64,000 nt of DNA from Przewalskia tangutica (GCA_029844215.1 CM056734.1:14022501-14086500); one strand, 5' to 3'; counted from the first letter of the stretch, positions 24,081 through 36,240 are shown. Made by a program: numbers and translations. The notes: generated by a model from the sequence alone, not told the origin.

Positions 24081-25110
24081 GTCGCAGATCGATGGGTAGT
24101 CTGTCTGATGTTCAGCCAGAGAAGAGGGATATGGTCCGAGAGTTACTTGGGGTTCGTTTGGTTGATTCTGATAGTGACGGAATTCGGGTTCGAGAGGTTG
24201 TCGAGTCTTCCATCGTCGAGGATGTGAAGAGGCGACAGTATGAGGATCCGATTTTGGTACGGTATCGATATGCAGCTCTCCAGAAGGAGAAGAGTCTATT
24301 TGAGGTAGCGCCTGATGGGGTGCTAAGATTCGAGGGCCGGTTGTGTGTTCCCGATGTGACAGGACTTCGTCAGCAGATTCTGGGGGAGGCACACAGTGCT
24401 CGTTATTCTCTTCATCCGGGGTCGACTAAGATGTATCATGACCTCAGATGCGTGTATTGGTGGGATGGCCTAAAGAGGACGCCATGAGTTTGTGCACGCG
24501 TCGAATTGTCGAGTTAAGATTGAGCACCGAAGCGGTGGTCATTGCGAGCTATTGATATTCCGACTTGGAAGTGGGAGGTGATAAATATGGATTTTATTAC
24601 AGGGCTACCTACCACTCAGAGGAAGCATGATTCCATTTGGGTGATTGTCGACAGGCTGACGAAATCAGCCCATTTTCTTCCGGTCAGAACGACGTTCACC
24701 GAGGACTATGCCAGATTATATATTAGAGAGATTGTGAGACTACACGGAGTCCCGGTGTCGATTATATCAGATAGAGGAGCCCAGTTCTCGGCTAACTTCT
24801 GGAGGTCTTTTCAGAAGGGATTAGGGACACAGGTGAGTCTCGAGACGGCGTTTCACCTCGTGATCGACGGACAGGCCGAGCGCACTATCCAGACACTTGA
24901 GGATGTGCTGCGGGCTTGTGTTATTGATTTCAGGGGTAGCTGGGAGGATCATTTGCCTATTGTGGAGTTTGCTTACAACAACAACTATCATTCCAGTATT
25001 CAGATGACGCCTTATGAGGCCTTATACGGGAGGAAGTGCAGGTCACCGATAGGCTGGTTCGAGGTGGGAGAAGTTCAGTTAGTCGGGCCAGACTTAGTTC
25101 ACAGCGATGG
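24080..25110 (+). pseudogene. Tekay/Del integrase
   Basis: The N-terminal zinc-binding part is at 24400-24480 (HPGSTKMYHDLRCVYWW), and the catalytic core from 24542 to 25114. The core retains all three acidic residues in context: INMDFITGLP, ISDRGAQFS and GQAERTIQTLED. FAYNNNYHSSIQMTPYEALY follows, typical of Ty3/gypsy integrase. The frame breaks at 24487 and 25110. Integrase would insert the cDNA into chromatin; the chromodomain that follows is thought to guide this class to heterochromatin. Confidence 0.9.
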
Positions 25111-25720
25111 ATAAGGTGAAGCTTATCCAGAGCGGTCGTTGGCGGCTCGAGTCGCAGGTCGACGCAGATCATCGGCGCCGACACTTGGAATTTGAGATAG
25201 ATGATTGGGTTTTTCTAAAGGTATCGCCCATGAAGGGCGTGATGAGACTTGGAAAGAAGGGGAAGCTTAGTCCAAAATACATTGGGCCGTATCGGATTGT
25301 CCGTAAGGTAGGCAGGGTTGCCTATGAGTTAGATCTGTCGTCCGATTTGGAGGCGGTACATCCAGTCTTCCATGTGTCCATGTTGCGGAAATGTATTGGA
25401 GATCCATCTAGAGTGCACCGGGTTCATGATTTCCAAGTGACAGAGGAGTTATCGTATGAGGAGAGTCCCATAGCGATACTCGATCGTCAGGTTAGACGAC
25501 TTCGGACGAAAGACGTGGCTTCCGTCAAGGTCCTATGGCGGAACGAGAACAGGGAGGAAATGACGTGGGAAGCAGAGGATGACATGATGAAGAAGTACCC
25601 TCACCTATTTCCTATACCTCCAGGTAACCCACTTTCCTGCTTGTTAGTTTTGACTTGGCATTTACGCTTCAGTATGTTGTGGCTCGTGGAGCTTCCTTAT
25701 TTGCAAAATGATAGTTAAGA
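25107..25720 (+). pseudogene. integrase C-terminus and chromodomain of the Tekay/Del element
   Basis: An open frame gives the GPY/F module (KLSPKYIGPYRIVRKVGRVA), then HPVFHVSMLRKCIGDP, then the chromodomain region: ELSYEESPIAILDRQVRRLR followed by VKVLWRNENREEMTWEAEDD. This is the Tekay/Del (chromovirus) C-terminus and defines the clade. It is the longest undamaged part of the polyprotein, yet is out of frame with the integrase core upstream. Confidence 0.92.
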
Positions 25721-25795
25721 GGGTCTATGTCGATGTTGTGATTTGAGTAAGCCTAGAAGGAACATTCGAGATGAATGTTTCTAAGGAGGGGAGAA

Positions 25796-28586
25796 TGTTA
25801 TACCCCGTAGTTCTGACCCTACGTATGAGAGCGTACGAAAGCATGTAAGACTTAAAATTTTCAAAGGATAGGTTGACGGATTATTCCGGGCGGGTTTTTA
25901 GTCAACTTTAAGGCGGGTTATGACCCGGTACATTGAGAGTTCCTAAGTGGTTCAAAGGCCTAAAGCGTAGTTCGTTGAGTCTAGATTCCAACGCAACCAA
26001 CCGTTCGTCGATAGGACGTCGGAGTAGAAAGATATGAGAGTTACAAGTTCAGTGCGCAGTCGGACAAAAATATGTTTCGGACAAAGGCGACAGGGCCGAG
26101 GCGCCGGATGCAGGGCCGCGGCGCCGAAAGTGATGAGAGGTCGCTGAAGTTGCAGCCGCGCGCCGTATCAGTTGCCGCGCACAAAGTTCGAGAGGTCATG
26201 GGTTTCAGCGCCGAGGCGGGATTTTTGGGCGGAAAGACTTAGGAAAAGTCAGATTTTCTTTTAAAAGACCTTGGGAGGGTGACAAGTGTCCCCCCCCCCA
26301 TCTGAATCCTTGCATGCAATATATTGACCAAGTCTTCATCTTCCAATTTCTCTCTCTCTCTAAAGCAAAAGCTCCTCCTTCTCTCTACATTTCCAAAGGA
26401 AATCCAAGCCTAAGAAAATCTGAAAAATTAAGAATAAGAAAAGGAAGCTTGTGGCTAGCTTGTGGTGGTGTTCTTGGCAAGGAAGCTAGCAAAATCTTTG
26501 GAATAAGTTTGGCTAAAACTTTAAGGTAACATTTCTTTCTTTAGAATTAGTTCTAGTGTTGCATGCTTAGAAGAAAGAACTTGTGGTAGTAAAATAATGC
26601 TCTTAGAGTCATTGCATGCTAGAAAATGTGGTTTGGATATGAAGAATGGGTTAAGAAGAGATTATGAGCATGTTGTAGCCTAAAAACTACCTTAGAATTG
26701 TTAAGTGAATTGTTGTAAACTTATGGGACAGAATTTTGGGTGTGTAATCCCCTTTGAATTGTTGGATTGATTGAGCCTTAAATGTGGTGTTTGGATGATA
26801 AATTCGGCCTTGAGAAAGGTGGCAAAATGAGTAGAAACAAAGGAAATGCTGCCCAAATTTCCATAGAATTTAGTGACTTTGAACTTGGATTGTTCTACAT
26901 TAAGATTAGAAGTTAATAAACGTATCATGGTTATTATAGGTTGAAATATTATTTGCGGTAGTTTGGACTTGGCAAGTGGATTGACCAAAGAGGTATGTGA
27001 AGCTTTCCTATCTCTTGAGCATGAATAGATGAAACTATGTAGTACGGTAGACGTACAAGATTTGGTATTCTTACTTGTTTGAGTATATAATGACTTGTTT
27101 CGTTTTAAGAATGTATAAATCCCTTGGTTAGGGAAAAGTATGATTTTACTAAAGTATAGAGTTAATATAACAACTTTATGGGAAGTTGGTTTATTAGCTT
27201 CATAAAAGGTTAATGAGAAGAAATTTACTCTAAAAGTAAGATAAGTATATGAAGAGGCAAATTGGTTTAAGGCATCAATTGCCCAAGAGTTTTATGTATA
27301 AAGAGTCATTTTTAAAAGAGTTGAAGTATGTAGTACTTGGGTTAAATTCAGCTTTTCTTTATTAAAGATATGATTAAGTTCCTTAAGTAAACTAAAATGA
27401 GAGAGTATATGAACAAGACTAATAAGAAGTTATAAGTTTTCTTAACTTATTTATGATTATGATATGATGACAGTTTGAGCTAGGGTAAGAGTATATCTGA
27501 GGGTCAAGCCCCAAGATCGTTATACCACCTTCTCCAGGGTAAGAGTATGTCTGAGGGGCAAGCCCCAAGATCGTTATACCACCTTCTCCAGGGTAAGAGT
27601 ATGTCTGAGGGGCCAGCCCCAAGATCGCCATACCACCTTCTTCAGTGTAAGAGTATATCTGAGGGGCAAGCCCCAAGATCATTATATCAGCTGCTTCAGT
27701 GTAAGAGTATATCTGAGGGGAAAGTCCCCAAGATCGTTATACCATCTGCTTCGGGGTAAGAGTATATCTGAGGGGTGAGTCCCCAAGATCGTTATACCAC
27801 ATGTTCCGTGGATTTGCTACCCATGATGCGAGGAATACCTCACGCGAGTCCCATGGGCTTACGCGGGTGAAATAGTCCCACCCGCGCGGCGGTAGTGCGT
27901 ATCGAGAATACCTCACGCGGGTCCACAGACCTATGCGTGAAATAGTCCCAGAGTAGGGTGCTTATTGATACTACAGGCGAGGTACCCGTTTTGATCCTAA
28001 GGCCCCTATTTTACGCAAAGATTGTATATATATACTTGTCACTCTCATTGTTAGTAAGGTACAGTAAAAGGTATTTTATTGACTTCCATGACTCCAGCTT
28101 ACTTTCAAACTTATGATATCATTACTATAGTATTTTCCAGCTTAACATACTTGGTACATATCACAGATCGACCCTTCCTGGCCGCTCACGCCATGCCGCG
28201 GTAAGTAGCGATTGAGGATCCTCGCTCTTAGGATCATTACTCCAAAGGTCGAAGCTCCATCCTCCCAAGCTTGTCTATTGGTACGGATATTCCCTGATGC
28301 TATAGGTATTTTGTACATTCAGGGGTATGGCGGGGCCCTGTCCCGCCACAGTTGCTATCTTTAGAGGTCTGTGGTCACCTATGTGTTTTGGGCTATAAGA
28401 ACCAGTTGTATTACTATATTTTTGTTTAAGTATGTTTTATAGAAGGCGGCCTTATCGGCTGGCCAGTAATGTTTACCCTTTTCTCTAAGCTATGTGTTAT
28501 GTATATTCCGCTGCTATTCTCTGACATATACCTGACAGGGTACCCCGGTAGAGTACCAGTCATGGCCCCGGGGCTGGGTCGTGACA
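25796..28586 (+). repeat. 3' LTR of the Tekay/Del element (2.79 kb)
   Basis: It starts TGTTATACCCCGTAGTTC directly after the polypurine tract and ends GGGTCGTGACA. A GC-rich, partly palindromic block lies at 26090-26220, upstream of the likely start of transcription near 26320-26360. A six-unit tandem repeat occupies 27482-27807, and an imperfect ~76-bp duplication about 27830-27950 (AATACCTCACGCG in each). The termini match those of the minus-strand relative at 8333-17924. Confidence 0.9.
27482..27807 (+). repeat. six tandem 54-55 bp units inside the Tekay/Del LTR
   Basis: Units start at 27482, 27536, 27590, 27644, 27698 and 27753. Each contains GTAAGAGTATATCTGAGGGG, a short spacer and CCCCAAGATCGTTATACCA. 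Each unit has the inverted words GGGGCAAGCCCC, so each could fold. This is LTR variation, not a CRISPR array: there are no unique spacers. Confidence 0.9.
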
Positions 28587-31497
28587 TTTAATTTGGCACA
28601 TGGTTCTTGGGTTATAATAGCATGAGCTAGAATCAGTTTGGACTATGAAATGTCGTCCGCCGCTTTATGATGTTAATCGACCTCCATCGCTGATCGTTTC
28701 GTCGCACCCATCCTGAGTTAAATCTCTATTATACTTTGGAGGTTTGCTTTCTCACTGTGTGTTAGTCATTTGCTGGTTTTATATATCAGAATGTTGGTCG
28801 TAGTTTGTAACTCCATCCGCGTTCTTACTTCGTGAGGTTAATGTACTAAGATAATACACTTAAAATATGTATGTTATCTAACTTATAATGGTATAAATCT
28901 GGACAGGCCTATATACGTAAGAAACGTCATCTTGATTACTGTCTGTCTATCTCTATGCTGATTTTGTCCAAATCTGGTGGGTGTCGATGACTGTTCATAC
29001 GCGTTAAGTGAGTTCGTTGATCGCATTTTCTATTTTTTTTGTTAAACTTCATAACTTTGCCTTAAGTGCGTTTGGGTCGAAACATTGCTTGGAATGGCTA
29101 TTCTGGTTAGTTGGGAGGTTGTGTCAGCTACAAATGTGTAAACAAATTAGTATAGATGTGTTGTTAGTCCTTATGGCCGAGGTTATGTTTTCATGTAAAA
29201 CTAGAGTAATGTTTAATGAATCTGAAAAGTATAGTCCAAATTTGATTATTTGATTCATTCCCAACTGAGTTGGTCGCCTTGTTTATTACTTGTCTCAGTA
29301 AGGAAATATTAAACTTGAACTGAATTAGGAAAACCAAGCATAAAAATGTCAAAATGGGATAGCTCCTGAAGCACACTGTTTCGGGATTTGGTACATACTT
29401 AATCTGAAATCTGTAGGTGTCGGTTCCATTTTTCTGCATTTTAGATTCTCATGTATGTTGCATACCGGAAACTTAAATTCAAATCGGCTTATTGAACATA
29501 GTCGATGTTAGAAGTCTGAAGTATGTTTGTCCTGATATGTTGTCGGCTATCCCGGAAATATCTAATGATTGCCTCCAATTCATATTTGAGTTCACTGCAC
29601 AAGGAACTCGGAATTGCTAATTATGTCTGCTACAATCAGCTGAATCATGCTATGATTTCTTTTCTCTTGTTAGAATACTTAAGGATCAGTTACAATAAAT
29701 CTATCGGATAAAATTTCAGGCCCCTATCAGCTCGTTTGCCTTCTTCTTGTTTGAAATTTCTGCCTAATCAGTAGGCCTGTAAGTCTTTGTTTTCACTCCC
29801 ACACTGTCTGGCCCATGAATATATCTGGAACAAGCCCATTTAATTTGCTAACTGTTATTCATTATTAAGTAGTATCACTGTAAGTCCAATCATCTAGTCT
29901 AAATGTCTATCTTGTTAAAAGATGAAATTCTGAACTACCGTGTTAACCACTGTGATGTGCCTGCGTGTGGACTGAATAAGAAAGTACTTGTCTGTAAATT
30001 GCTTCTCTTTTATTTGGTATAAGAATATGCATTGGTCACACCTTCCATATATAGCCTGTCTGTTGTGTACCGCTGTAATTGACTGGAACATTTAAGTTTA
30101 AATGAAACCCCACACTAATTTTTGGCAAGTTTGTTTAATTTGTTTGGTCCAGCAGCCTTGTTTATGTTCTAAATACACATGTGCTTATCATATTTGGGCC
30201 ACTTACATTTTGCATACTTCTTGAGACATAATTCTAACTTTGATAAAGAAATGGTTTGATATCATTTTGGGACCTGTTGGTTACCGAAATAAAGTGACTG
30301 TCTATGTTTAAATTTTATGCTGATGTTGGCTATTATTTGATAATATACTAATCCTTTTCTCTTTTTTTTCTTACATGAAATGCATCGGAGCAAAACGAAG
30401 AGTCTCACGGCGAGACTCATCATAAGCTACAACAAATGAAGACCCGTATCTTATGTGCTTCATCCTCTCCGCATCACCAACTCCAAACCATAGGCGAGAT
30501 GGCCTCGCCGTTTCTTCGAGTCATTATTAATTCATATCCTCACTCTATGATTTGTTGTAATTATTTGTCTAACATTACGCTACTAGTAGTACACTTAGAA
30601 TAATTAAACTTTGGGCGGTCATTAGAAAATGGTTTGACGCTAGAAATTCACTCTCCTTTAATTAGTTATTTTATGACTAGTTATGCATTGCCTAAGCCAT
30701 ACTAAAATGACATAAATATTCACGTAGCTAAAACGTCACTCGCTATTAAATCCTTAGTATAATAAATTAATTTCTTCATAAACTCTTACTAACATTCATA
30801 ATTAAAAATTATTTTGTTAGCCTTTGCATAATAGATATTTCACATCTTATTTTATAAGTATACATTTGGTCATAATAAGATTTTGCATTTTTGCAATACA
30901 TGTATCTTATCTAATACGTTATGAATGCAAGTTTTTATCCAAAACTAATTTTATATTCTAAATAAATCTTACAATTTTATCCCTTTTATTTAAACACTTT
31001 TAAACATGCATTTTTATAGAATAATAATTCCCTAGGTTTGAACGGACAACCGCAAGTTAGCGGATCCTTTAGGGTGCCTAACCCCTTCTCTTTAGGATAA
31101 TAAAGAACACTTGTCCAGAATCTCACAATTTAGCAGACCATAAAAAATGGAGTTAGTGTTGACTTTAACCTAGTCGACATTTAGGTGTCCTAATTCACCC
31201 AAAATAATTAGGTGGCGACTCCGCGAACCCTTTTAGCACCCTTTTAACATTTTAGCATTCTTTTGCACATTTAGCATTTTATTATTTATTTTCTAACATT
31301 TTATTTAAGCAGGGTTCGCTAGAATAAAGTCGCGGTCGAAATCGGGAGCGACAGAATGGCGACTCCGCGAACCCTTTTAGCACCCTTTTAACATTTTAGC
31401 ATTCTTTTGCACATTTAGCATTTTATTATTTATTTTCTAACATTTTATTTAAGCAGGGTTCGCTAGAATAAAGTCGCGGTCGAAATCGGGCGCGACA
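28587..31497 (+). mobile_element. 3' part of a second Tat/Ogre-like LTR
   Basis: The last part matches the LTR at 3669-7608 in order: GGAGCAAAACGAAGAGTCTC at 30387 against 6474, CGCAAGTTAGCGGATC at 31050 against 7193, and TAGGTGGCGACTCCGCGAAC at 31209 against 7353. The end is CGGTCGAAATCGGGCGCGACA. Identity is clearly lower than within one family, so this is a related family. The 5' part of the LTR, with its TGTTGACACC start, is missing; the left edge is the end of the Tekay/Del LTR. No gene lies in the 2.9 kb. Confidence 0.75.
31213..31497 (+). repeat. 141-bp terminal LTR segment duplicated in tandem across the primer site
   Basis: 31213-31353 and 31357-31497 are identical except for one base near the end (GGGAGCGACA against GGGCGCGACA). 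Each copy runs from TGGCGACTCCGCGAACCC to the LTR end GCGACA, and the joint between them is GAA, the spacer normally seen between LTR end and primer site. See findings for a possible mechanism. Confidence 0.9.
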
Positions 31498-32396
31498 ACT
31501 ATCAATAACATGGTTCGTACGATTCTATTGCATGTCTCTCTCCCCCTCTATTTTGGGTTTATGCTGTCGAAATGGCCGAATATATCCTTAATATTTGCCC
31601 ACCCAAACTTTTCAAAATAGAACACACATCGTAATTCTATTCCGTAGGATCCCAACTTATGACCACTTATGAATTTCTGGTTGTATGTGCTATCCGAATC
31701 TTTCCTCCACGGCCCCGCATAAACTTGCACCCCGCACCACTTTTTGTGTGTTCTTAGGTTTTCCTCCCAATCATAGGGGATATTTGTGCTATGACGTCTC
31801 TTTCCGCAAAATTATCGTGTCTCATCATGTCACATTTAATGAAGCCATCTTCTCTTTTGCAAATATCCAAAAATTCCAAAACACGGACCATAAGTTTCTA
31901 GACGACTCCACAGTCTCCCCCATCTACAACACACTACTCCACCGTGACACCATTGTTCCGTCACGGTCGGAACCCACTGTTCTGGCACTGCCAATTTCCA
32001 CAGCCGCCACCCCTTCCCCGCCGTGTCTCCCATCACAGACATCAATCCAAACTACCATTGCCTCTCATATTCCGACATACACCGACACCTCATATGTCAC
32101 TATTCCCGTAGCGGCTGCAACCTACTCTGCCACGCCGACTCAGTCACCTCCTACAAATGCCCATATTCACATAGTCACGTCATATAACTTCCCACCACAA
32201 TCGCTTTAATCGGACCTGGTTCCCCATACCCATCTATCTCCGACGACTCCCACACCCAACCCACCAGTCACCGCCACCCTTACCACATCGTACATCAAAA
32301 CTCTAAAAACCAAACATAACCTCGTCATAACCCATCGATTCCACCTACCCTTCTCGGTCACCATAACCCAACACTCATCACCCACACCCCGTCAAA
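31498..32396 (+). pseudogene. copia integrase remnant (element split by the Athila-type insertion)
   Basis: Frames from 31510 read MVRTILLHVSLPPSI, then from 31685 CYPNLSSTAPHKLAPRTTFC followed by VFLGFPPNHRGYLCYDVSFR. This is the C-terminal part of a Ty1/copia integrase followed by the Pro/Thr-rich linker before the reverse transcriptase. Stops and frame changes are present near 31580-31680. The copia reading continues after the Athila-type element at 39287. No 5' LTR, gag or integrase core was found to the left, where the Ogre-like LTR begins. Confidence 0.82.
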
Positions 32397-33707
32397 TGTT
32401 AGGTGTATTTTGTTTACACTTTTTGAGTTATTTTTAGTTAGTATTTTACTCATTTCATTTGTGTTTAGTATAGTATTGTGGTTGTTTTTCTTTCTTTTGA
32501 GTCACAACGGTCATAAATAGAGAAACGTCAAAAAGAAGATGAAATGAGCTTATTTGAGATGGAATTGCACACTAAAAGGGCTAAGAAATGAAGCCTAAGA
32601 AGTTCCGGGAAGTATAGAAGAAATCAGACGAAATCCGGATGAGAAAATGACAAGGTTTCAGAAAATATTTGTTGCGAAGATTTCGGCACCATGATGCCAA
32701 AATATCTGCGAAGTTCGAGTTACATAGACTTCAAGACAATGCCGACGCGGAATTTTGTAGATCCAAGCCGAAATTGGACAGGGGTATAAGGGTCCAAAGT
32801 AATATAATTTATAAGTATAAAACCCTATACCCTAGGTCATATTATGCATTCTGCTTTGAGGCATCTTGTACATATTCTACAATTCTACTTTGGAGGCTAG
32901 AAAAGGAGGCAAGCCAATATTGGAGACCTAGTTCAAGTTATTTTCTTTTCTCTTTTCTTTGTTTTATTTCAGTTCATGTTGGATTATGTATTAGTTTTTA
33001 GCGTGACTAGGCTATGAGATAAACACTCTATTAGGGCTTTCCTAATGAATCGCTTGAAACTGTTATTCATGAATTAATGCAGTAGTTTGATTTCTTCTTC
33101 GCTTGATTAAGATTTAGTCAATATTTAGTATGAATGTTTGATAATTAATTGATCACTAGTTATCATAACTTATATGATTTTGAATAAAAAACTGAGAGGA
33201 GAGATTTTGATATGCTGTAATTGACTAGACATAGGTTAAAATCGCGGACGAAAGTACCCCGATACTTGTGTAGCATTATATGTTATTGTTCTTAATCCTC
33301 CTATGTGGTAAATCCTATCATAGAAATATAGAAGGGTTCTGCACTGGGGTTGAGTAATTATATGTCATAACCGAAATATAAGACAGTCTAGTTAACCGCT
33401 ATCTTAACGAAGAAGAAGAATCATTCTAGTTGCATTAAGGATTGAATAGAGTGGATAGTCGAGGATTTTGGAAGCCCTAATTCCTTTATAACTGATTTAA
33501 ACCAAAGTATTATCATAGTTAGTTAATTTTCTGCAATTACTTAGCCTTAGTTATTAGATAAAAATACAAATCAATTAACGTTTACCAAATAGAAACTATA
33601 GCTTAGATAATCGGTACTTGATAACCAGTCTGAGGTTCTGTCTTATCAGACTATATTACTTGTCAATGATGCGTGCGCTTGCGTGAGCATTCGAAATATC
33701 GCTAACA
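32397..33707 (+). repeat. 5' LTR of the Athila-type element
   Basis: It runs from TGTTAGGTGTATTTTG to AATATCGCTAACA. A TATA-like stretch, ATAAGTATAAAACC, lies about 32811-32824. Palindromic GC-rich words near 32685-32700 (GGCACCATGATGCC) and 32740 are worn versions of those in the 3' LTR. Confidence 0.92.
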
Positions 33708-33713
33708 AGTTTT

Positions 33714-33731
33714 TGGCGCTGTTGCAGGGGA
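33714..33731 (+). other. primer binding site (tRNA-Asp type) of the Athila-type element
   Basis: TGGCGCTGTTGCAGGGGA starts seven bases after the LTR. Athila elements use a site of the form TGGCGCCGTTGCCGGGGA, complementary to tRNA-Asp; two bases differ. Confidence 0.8.
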
Positions 33732-33967
33732 CTGGCGTACATCTAATATCGAATCATCTGTTTTTATTTCTATTTTGGCTTTATTTTTATTTTTATTTTT
33801 ACTGTTAGAACCGTGTGCCTTGATTTATTTGTTGATTTTGATCTGTTTCAGGAATCTAGTGTATGCGAAGAAGGAGAGGAGCAGATACACTTGTTCCCTT
33901 CAACCTTGAAATCGAAAAACTGTGCAAGTAAAACAGGCGTGAGAAAAGAATTGATGATTTACTAGCC

Positions 33968-35190
33968 ATGGAAAATCAGGAGAATAACAACAATGGGGTA
34001 CCTGAGGAGGTGTTGAATAATGAGGTACCGGCTGCCATGAGACAAGTCCCACCACCTGCAGAAATAAGCTTGGGAGATTATGTTCTGCCCACCGTTACTA
34101 GTGCACAGACATGCATCAGGCTCCCAGCTATAGGGGCCAACAATTTTGAGATCAAGTCAGCCATCCTGAGCATGGTCCAAAACACATTACAATTTGGGGG
34201 ACTACCATCTGAAGATCCCCACATGCACATTGCAAACTTTCTGGAGTTGTGTGCCACTTTAAAATACAATGACGTTACTGACGATGTCATTAGACTGAGG
34301 CTCTTTCCGTTCTCACTGAGGGATAGAGCCAAAAGCTGGTTGAACTCACTGCCTGCCAACTCCGTCACTACCTGGCAGGACTTGGCTCAAAATTTTCTAG
34401 CAAAGTTCTTCCCTCCTTCCAAAGCAGCAAAGTTAAGGGGAGAGCTGAACAATTTTTATCAGGTGGATCGTGAATCACTCTAAGATTCATGGGAGCGATT
34501 CAAGGATCTGCAAAGGAAATGCCCACATCATGGCATTGAGAAGTGGATGTTAGTCCACATTTTTTATAATGGACTGAGTGGTACTACTCGTACCATCATT
34601 GATGTTGCAGCAGGGGGTACTTTCATGAGAAAGAGTGTCAATGAGGCTCATGAGTTACTGAAAGATATGGCTGCCAACAATCATCAAGGGGCAGATGACA
34701 GGTTAGTGACCAGCAGGAAGGATATGGGCATACATGAACTAGATGCCATCACTGCCCTGAACGCACAGGTGGCCCTTTTGACGAAGCAACTGCAGCAGAA
34801 CACCATGTCCGTGAATGCATTCCAGATGCCTGTGAATTGTGAGATTTGTGGTGGACCGCATTCCTTTGATAGATACACAGTGGTGGACCCTAATAATGTG
34901 CCAATGGAGCAGGTACAGTCGGTTGGGAACTTTTAGAGGCCTTATAATTCCAAGACATACAACCCAGGGTGGAGAAATCACCTTAACTTTTCGTGGAGGA
35001 ACGATCAGCCTCAACAACAATAGGAGAAGCATGATGAACTGAAATCTGCACTTCTTATACTCACCAATTCGCAGAATCAATTCATGTCTGAAACAAGGTC
35101 CTCTCTCATGAGCTTAGAAACACAGGTTGGGCAACTTGCAAAGATGGTAACCAATAGGCCGCATGGCACTCTCCCCAATGTCTGAGGTAA
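33968..35190 (+). pseudogene. Athila-type gag with in-frame stops
   Basis: From ATG 33968 the frame encodes a Retrotrans_gag capsid (LPSEDPHMHIANFLELCATL, LFPFSLRDRAKSWLNSLPAN, FLAKFFPPSKAAKLRGELNN). A TAA at 34481-34483 stands where Tyr is usual (DRESL-Y-D-WERF). The frame then continues (CPHHGIEKWMLVHIFYNGLS) to a knuckle-like CEICGGPHSFDRY whose expected last Cys is Tyr. More stops follow at 34934 and 35023, then SLETQVGQLAKMVTNRPHG. Apart from single-base stops it is well preserved. Gag forms the particle that packages element RNA. Confidence 0.88.
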
Positions 35191-35235
35191 ATCCTGAGAA
35201 GCGATGTCAAGCGGTGTTGTTGAGGAGCGGAAGCG

Positions 35236-36240
35236 TTGGGCAGTTGCTCCCGGCCAGCGATGGTAAGTGAGAAGGAGTGTGAGAAAGCAGCTGAGGTAGA
35301 GAATGAGGGGGTCATTGAGGACCGCCCTACAGTTGAGATAGCTCCACGAACACCTTTGAGGGAGTACGTTGATAGAATCCCTTACCCTCAGAGGTTACAA
35401 AAGAAGGCAATTGACAAGCAGTTCTTCAAGTTTTTGGAGGTGTTTAAGAAGCTTCACATAAATATCCCCTTCATTGAAGCACTAAAACAAATACCAGCAT
35501 ACTTTAAATTCATGAAGGAGATACTTGGAAAAAAGAGAAGGCTAGCGGATTATGAGACAATATCTTTGACAGAGGAGTGCAGTGTCATCCTGCAAAAGAA
35601 ACTGCCTCCTAAGCTGAAGGATCCAGGGAGCTTCACCTTGCCCTGCACTATTGGTAAGGTGACATGCAACAAGGCGCTGTGTTATCTAGGGGTCAGTATC
35701 AATCTCATGCCTCTGTTTGTCTTCAAGAAATTGGGTTTGGGTGAAGTTAAACCAACCACAGTGAATTTGCAGTTGGCCGACCGAACCGTAGTGCAACCCA
35801 GATGCATAATAGAAGATGTGCTGGTCAAGGTGGGAAAGTTCTTCTTCCCAGCAGACTTTCTCATTCTTGATATGGAGGAAGATGATGAAATACCCATCAT
35901 TTTGGGGAGACCATTTCTTGCAACTGGGAGAGCCCTGATTGATGTAGAAAAGGGAGAATTGAGACTAAGGATTCAGGAGGAAAATATGGTGTTCAAAGTG
36001 TTCAATTCCACCATTGAATCCCAAGCCATCAATAAGTGTTTCGCAGTCAGCACAGCTGACACGACAGTTCAGTCAGCACAAGCCAAAGCTAGGGAGATCA
36101 TTCATACATCGGTGAACCCACAGGTCAGCAAGAATGCTGAAAGAAAAATGAATGTCATGGAAGCCGTCGAACAGGTAAATCTTACTGAACCCCCTCGTGT
36201 GAAAAAGAAAAACAGAGTGAGAAAGAGGTGGATGATTTGA
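35236..36240 (+). pseudogene. Athila-type aspartic protease reading frame, active-site Asp lost
   Basis: A 334-codon open frame. The first third matches the Athila gag-pro linker (YVDRIPYPQRLQKKAIDKQF, KQIPAYFKFMKEIL). The retropepsin follows: LKDPGSFTLPCTIGK, ALCYLGVSINLMPLFVFKKL, LQLADRTVVQPRCIIEDVLV, and PIILGRPFLATGRALIDVEK. The active site is normally DLGASINLMP; here Asp is Tyr and Ala is Val (CYLGVS, about 35680-35697), so the protease should be dead though the frame is open. The frame ends in a basic tail and TGA, where a pol region would continue in an autonomous element. Confidence 0.88.

Larger units (their letters stand above)
20797..28586 (+). mobile_element. Tekay/Del chromovirus (Ty3/gypsy) lacking its 5' LTR
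   Basis: Leader (20797-20984), gag, protease, reverse transcriptase, RNase H, integrase and chromodomain occur in the usual Ty3/gypsy order, then a polypurine tract at 25781-25795 and a 3' LTR at 25796-28586. There is no 5' LTR: 20766-20796 is a short uncertain stretch next to broken Ogre-like sequence. The leader begins with a primer-site remnant (TTATCAAAGCGG near 20788). The coding region is broken by stops and frameshifts throughout. Without the second LTR the target duplication cannot be tested; the bases after the LTR are TTTAA. Confidence 0.9.

Noticed and set aside
27482..27807. Regularly spaced repeat resembling a CRISPR array
   Set aside because: Units are continuous tandem copies without unique spacers, inside a plant LTR.
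31685..32209. 174-codon frame as a separate host gene
   Set aside because: The sequence CYPNLSSTAPHKLAPRTTFC is copia integrase C-terminus followed by the usual Ser/Thr/Pro linker.
34684..35080. Minus-strand frames opposite the Athila-type gag
   Set aside because: Shadow frames; gag similarity is on the plus strand.
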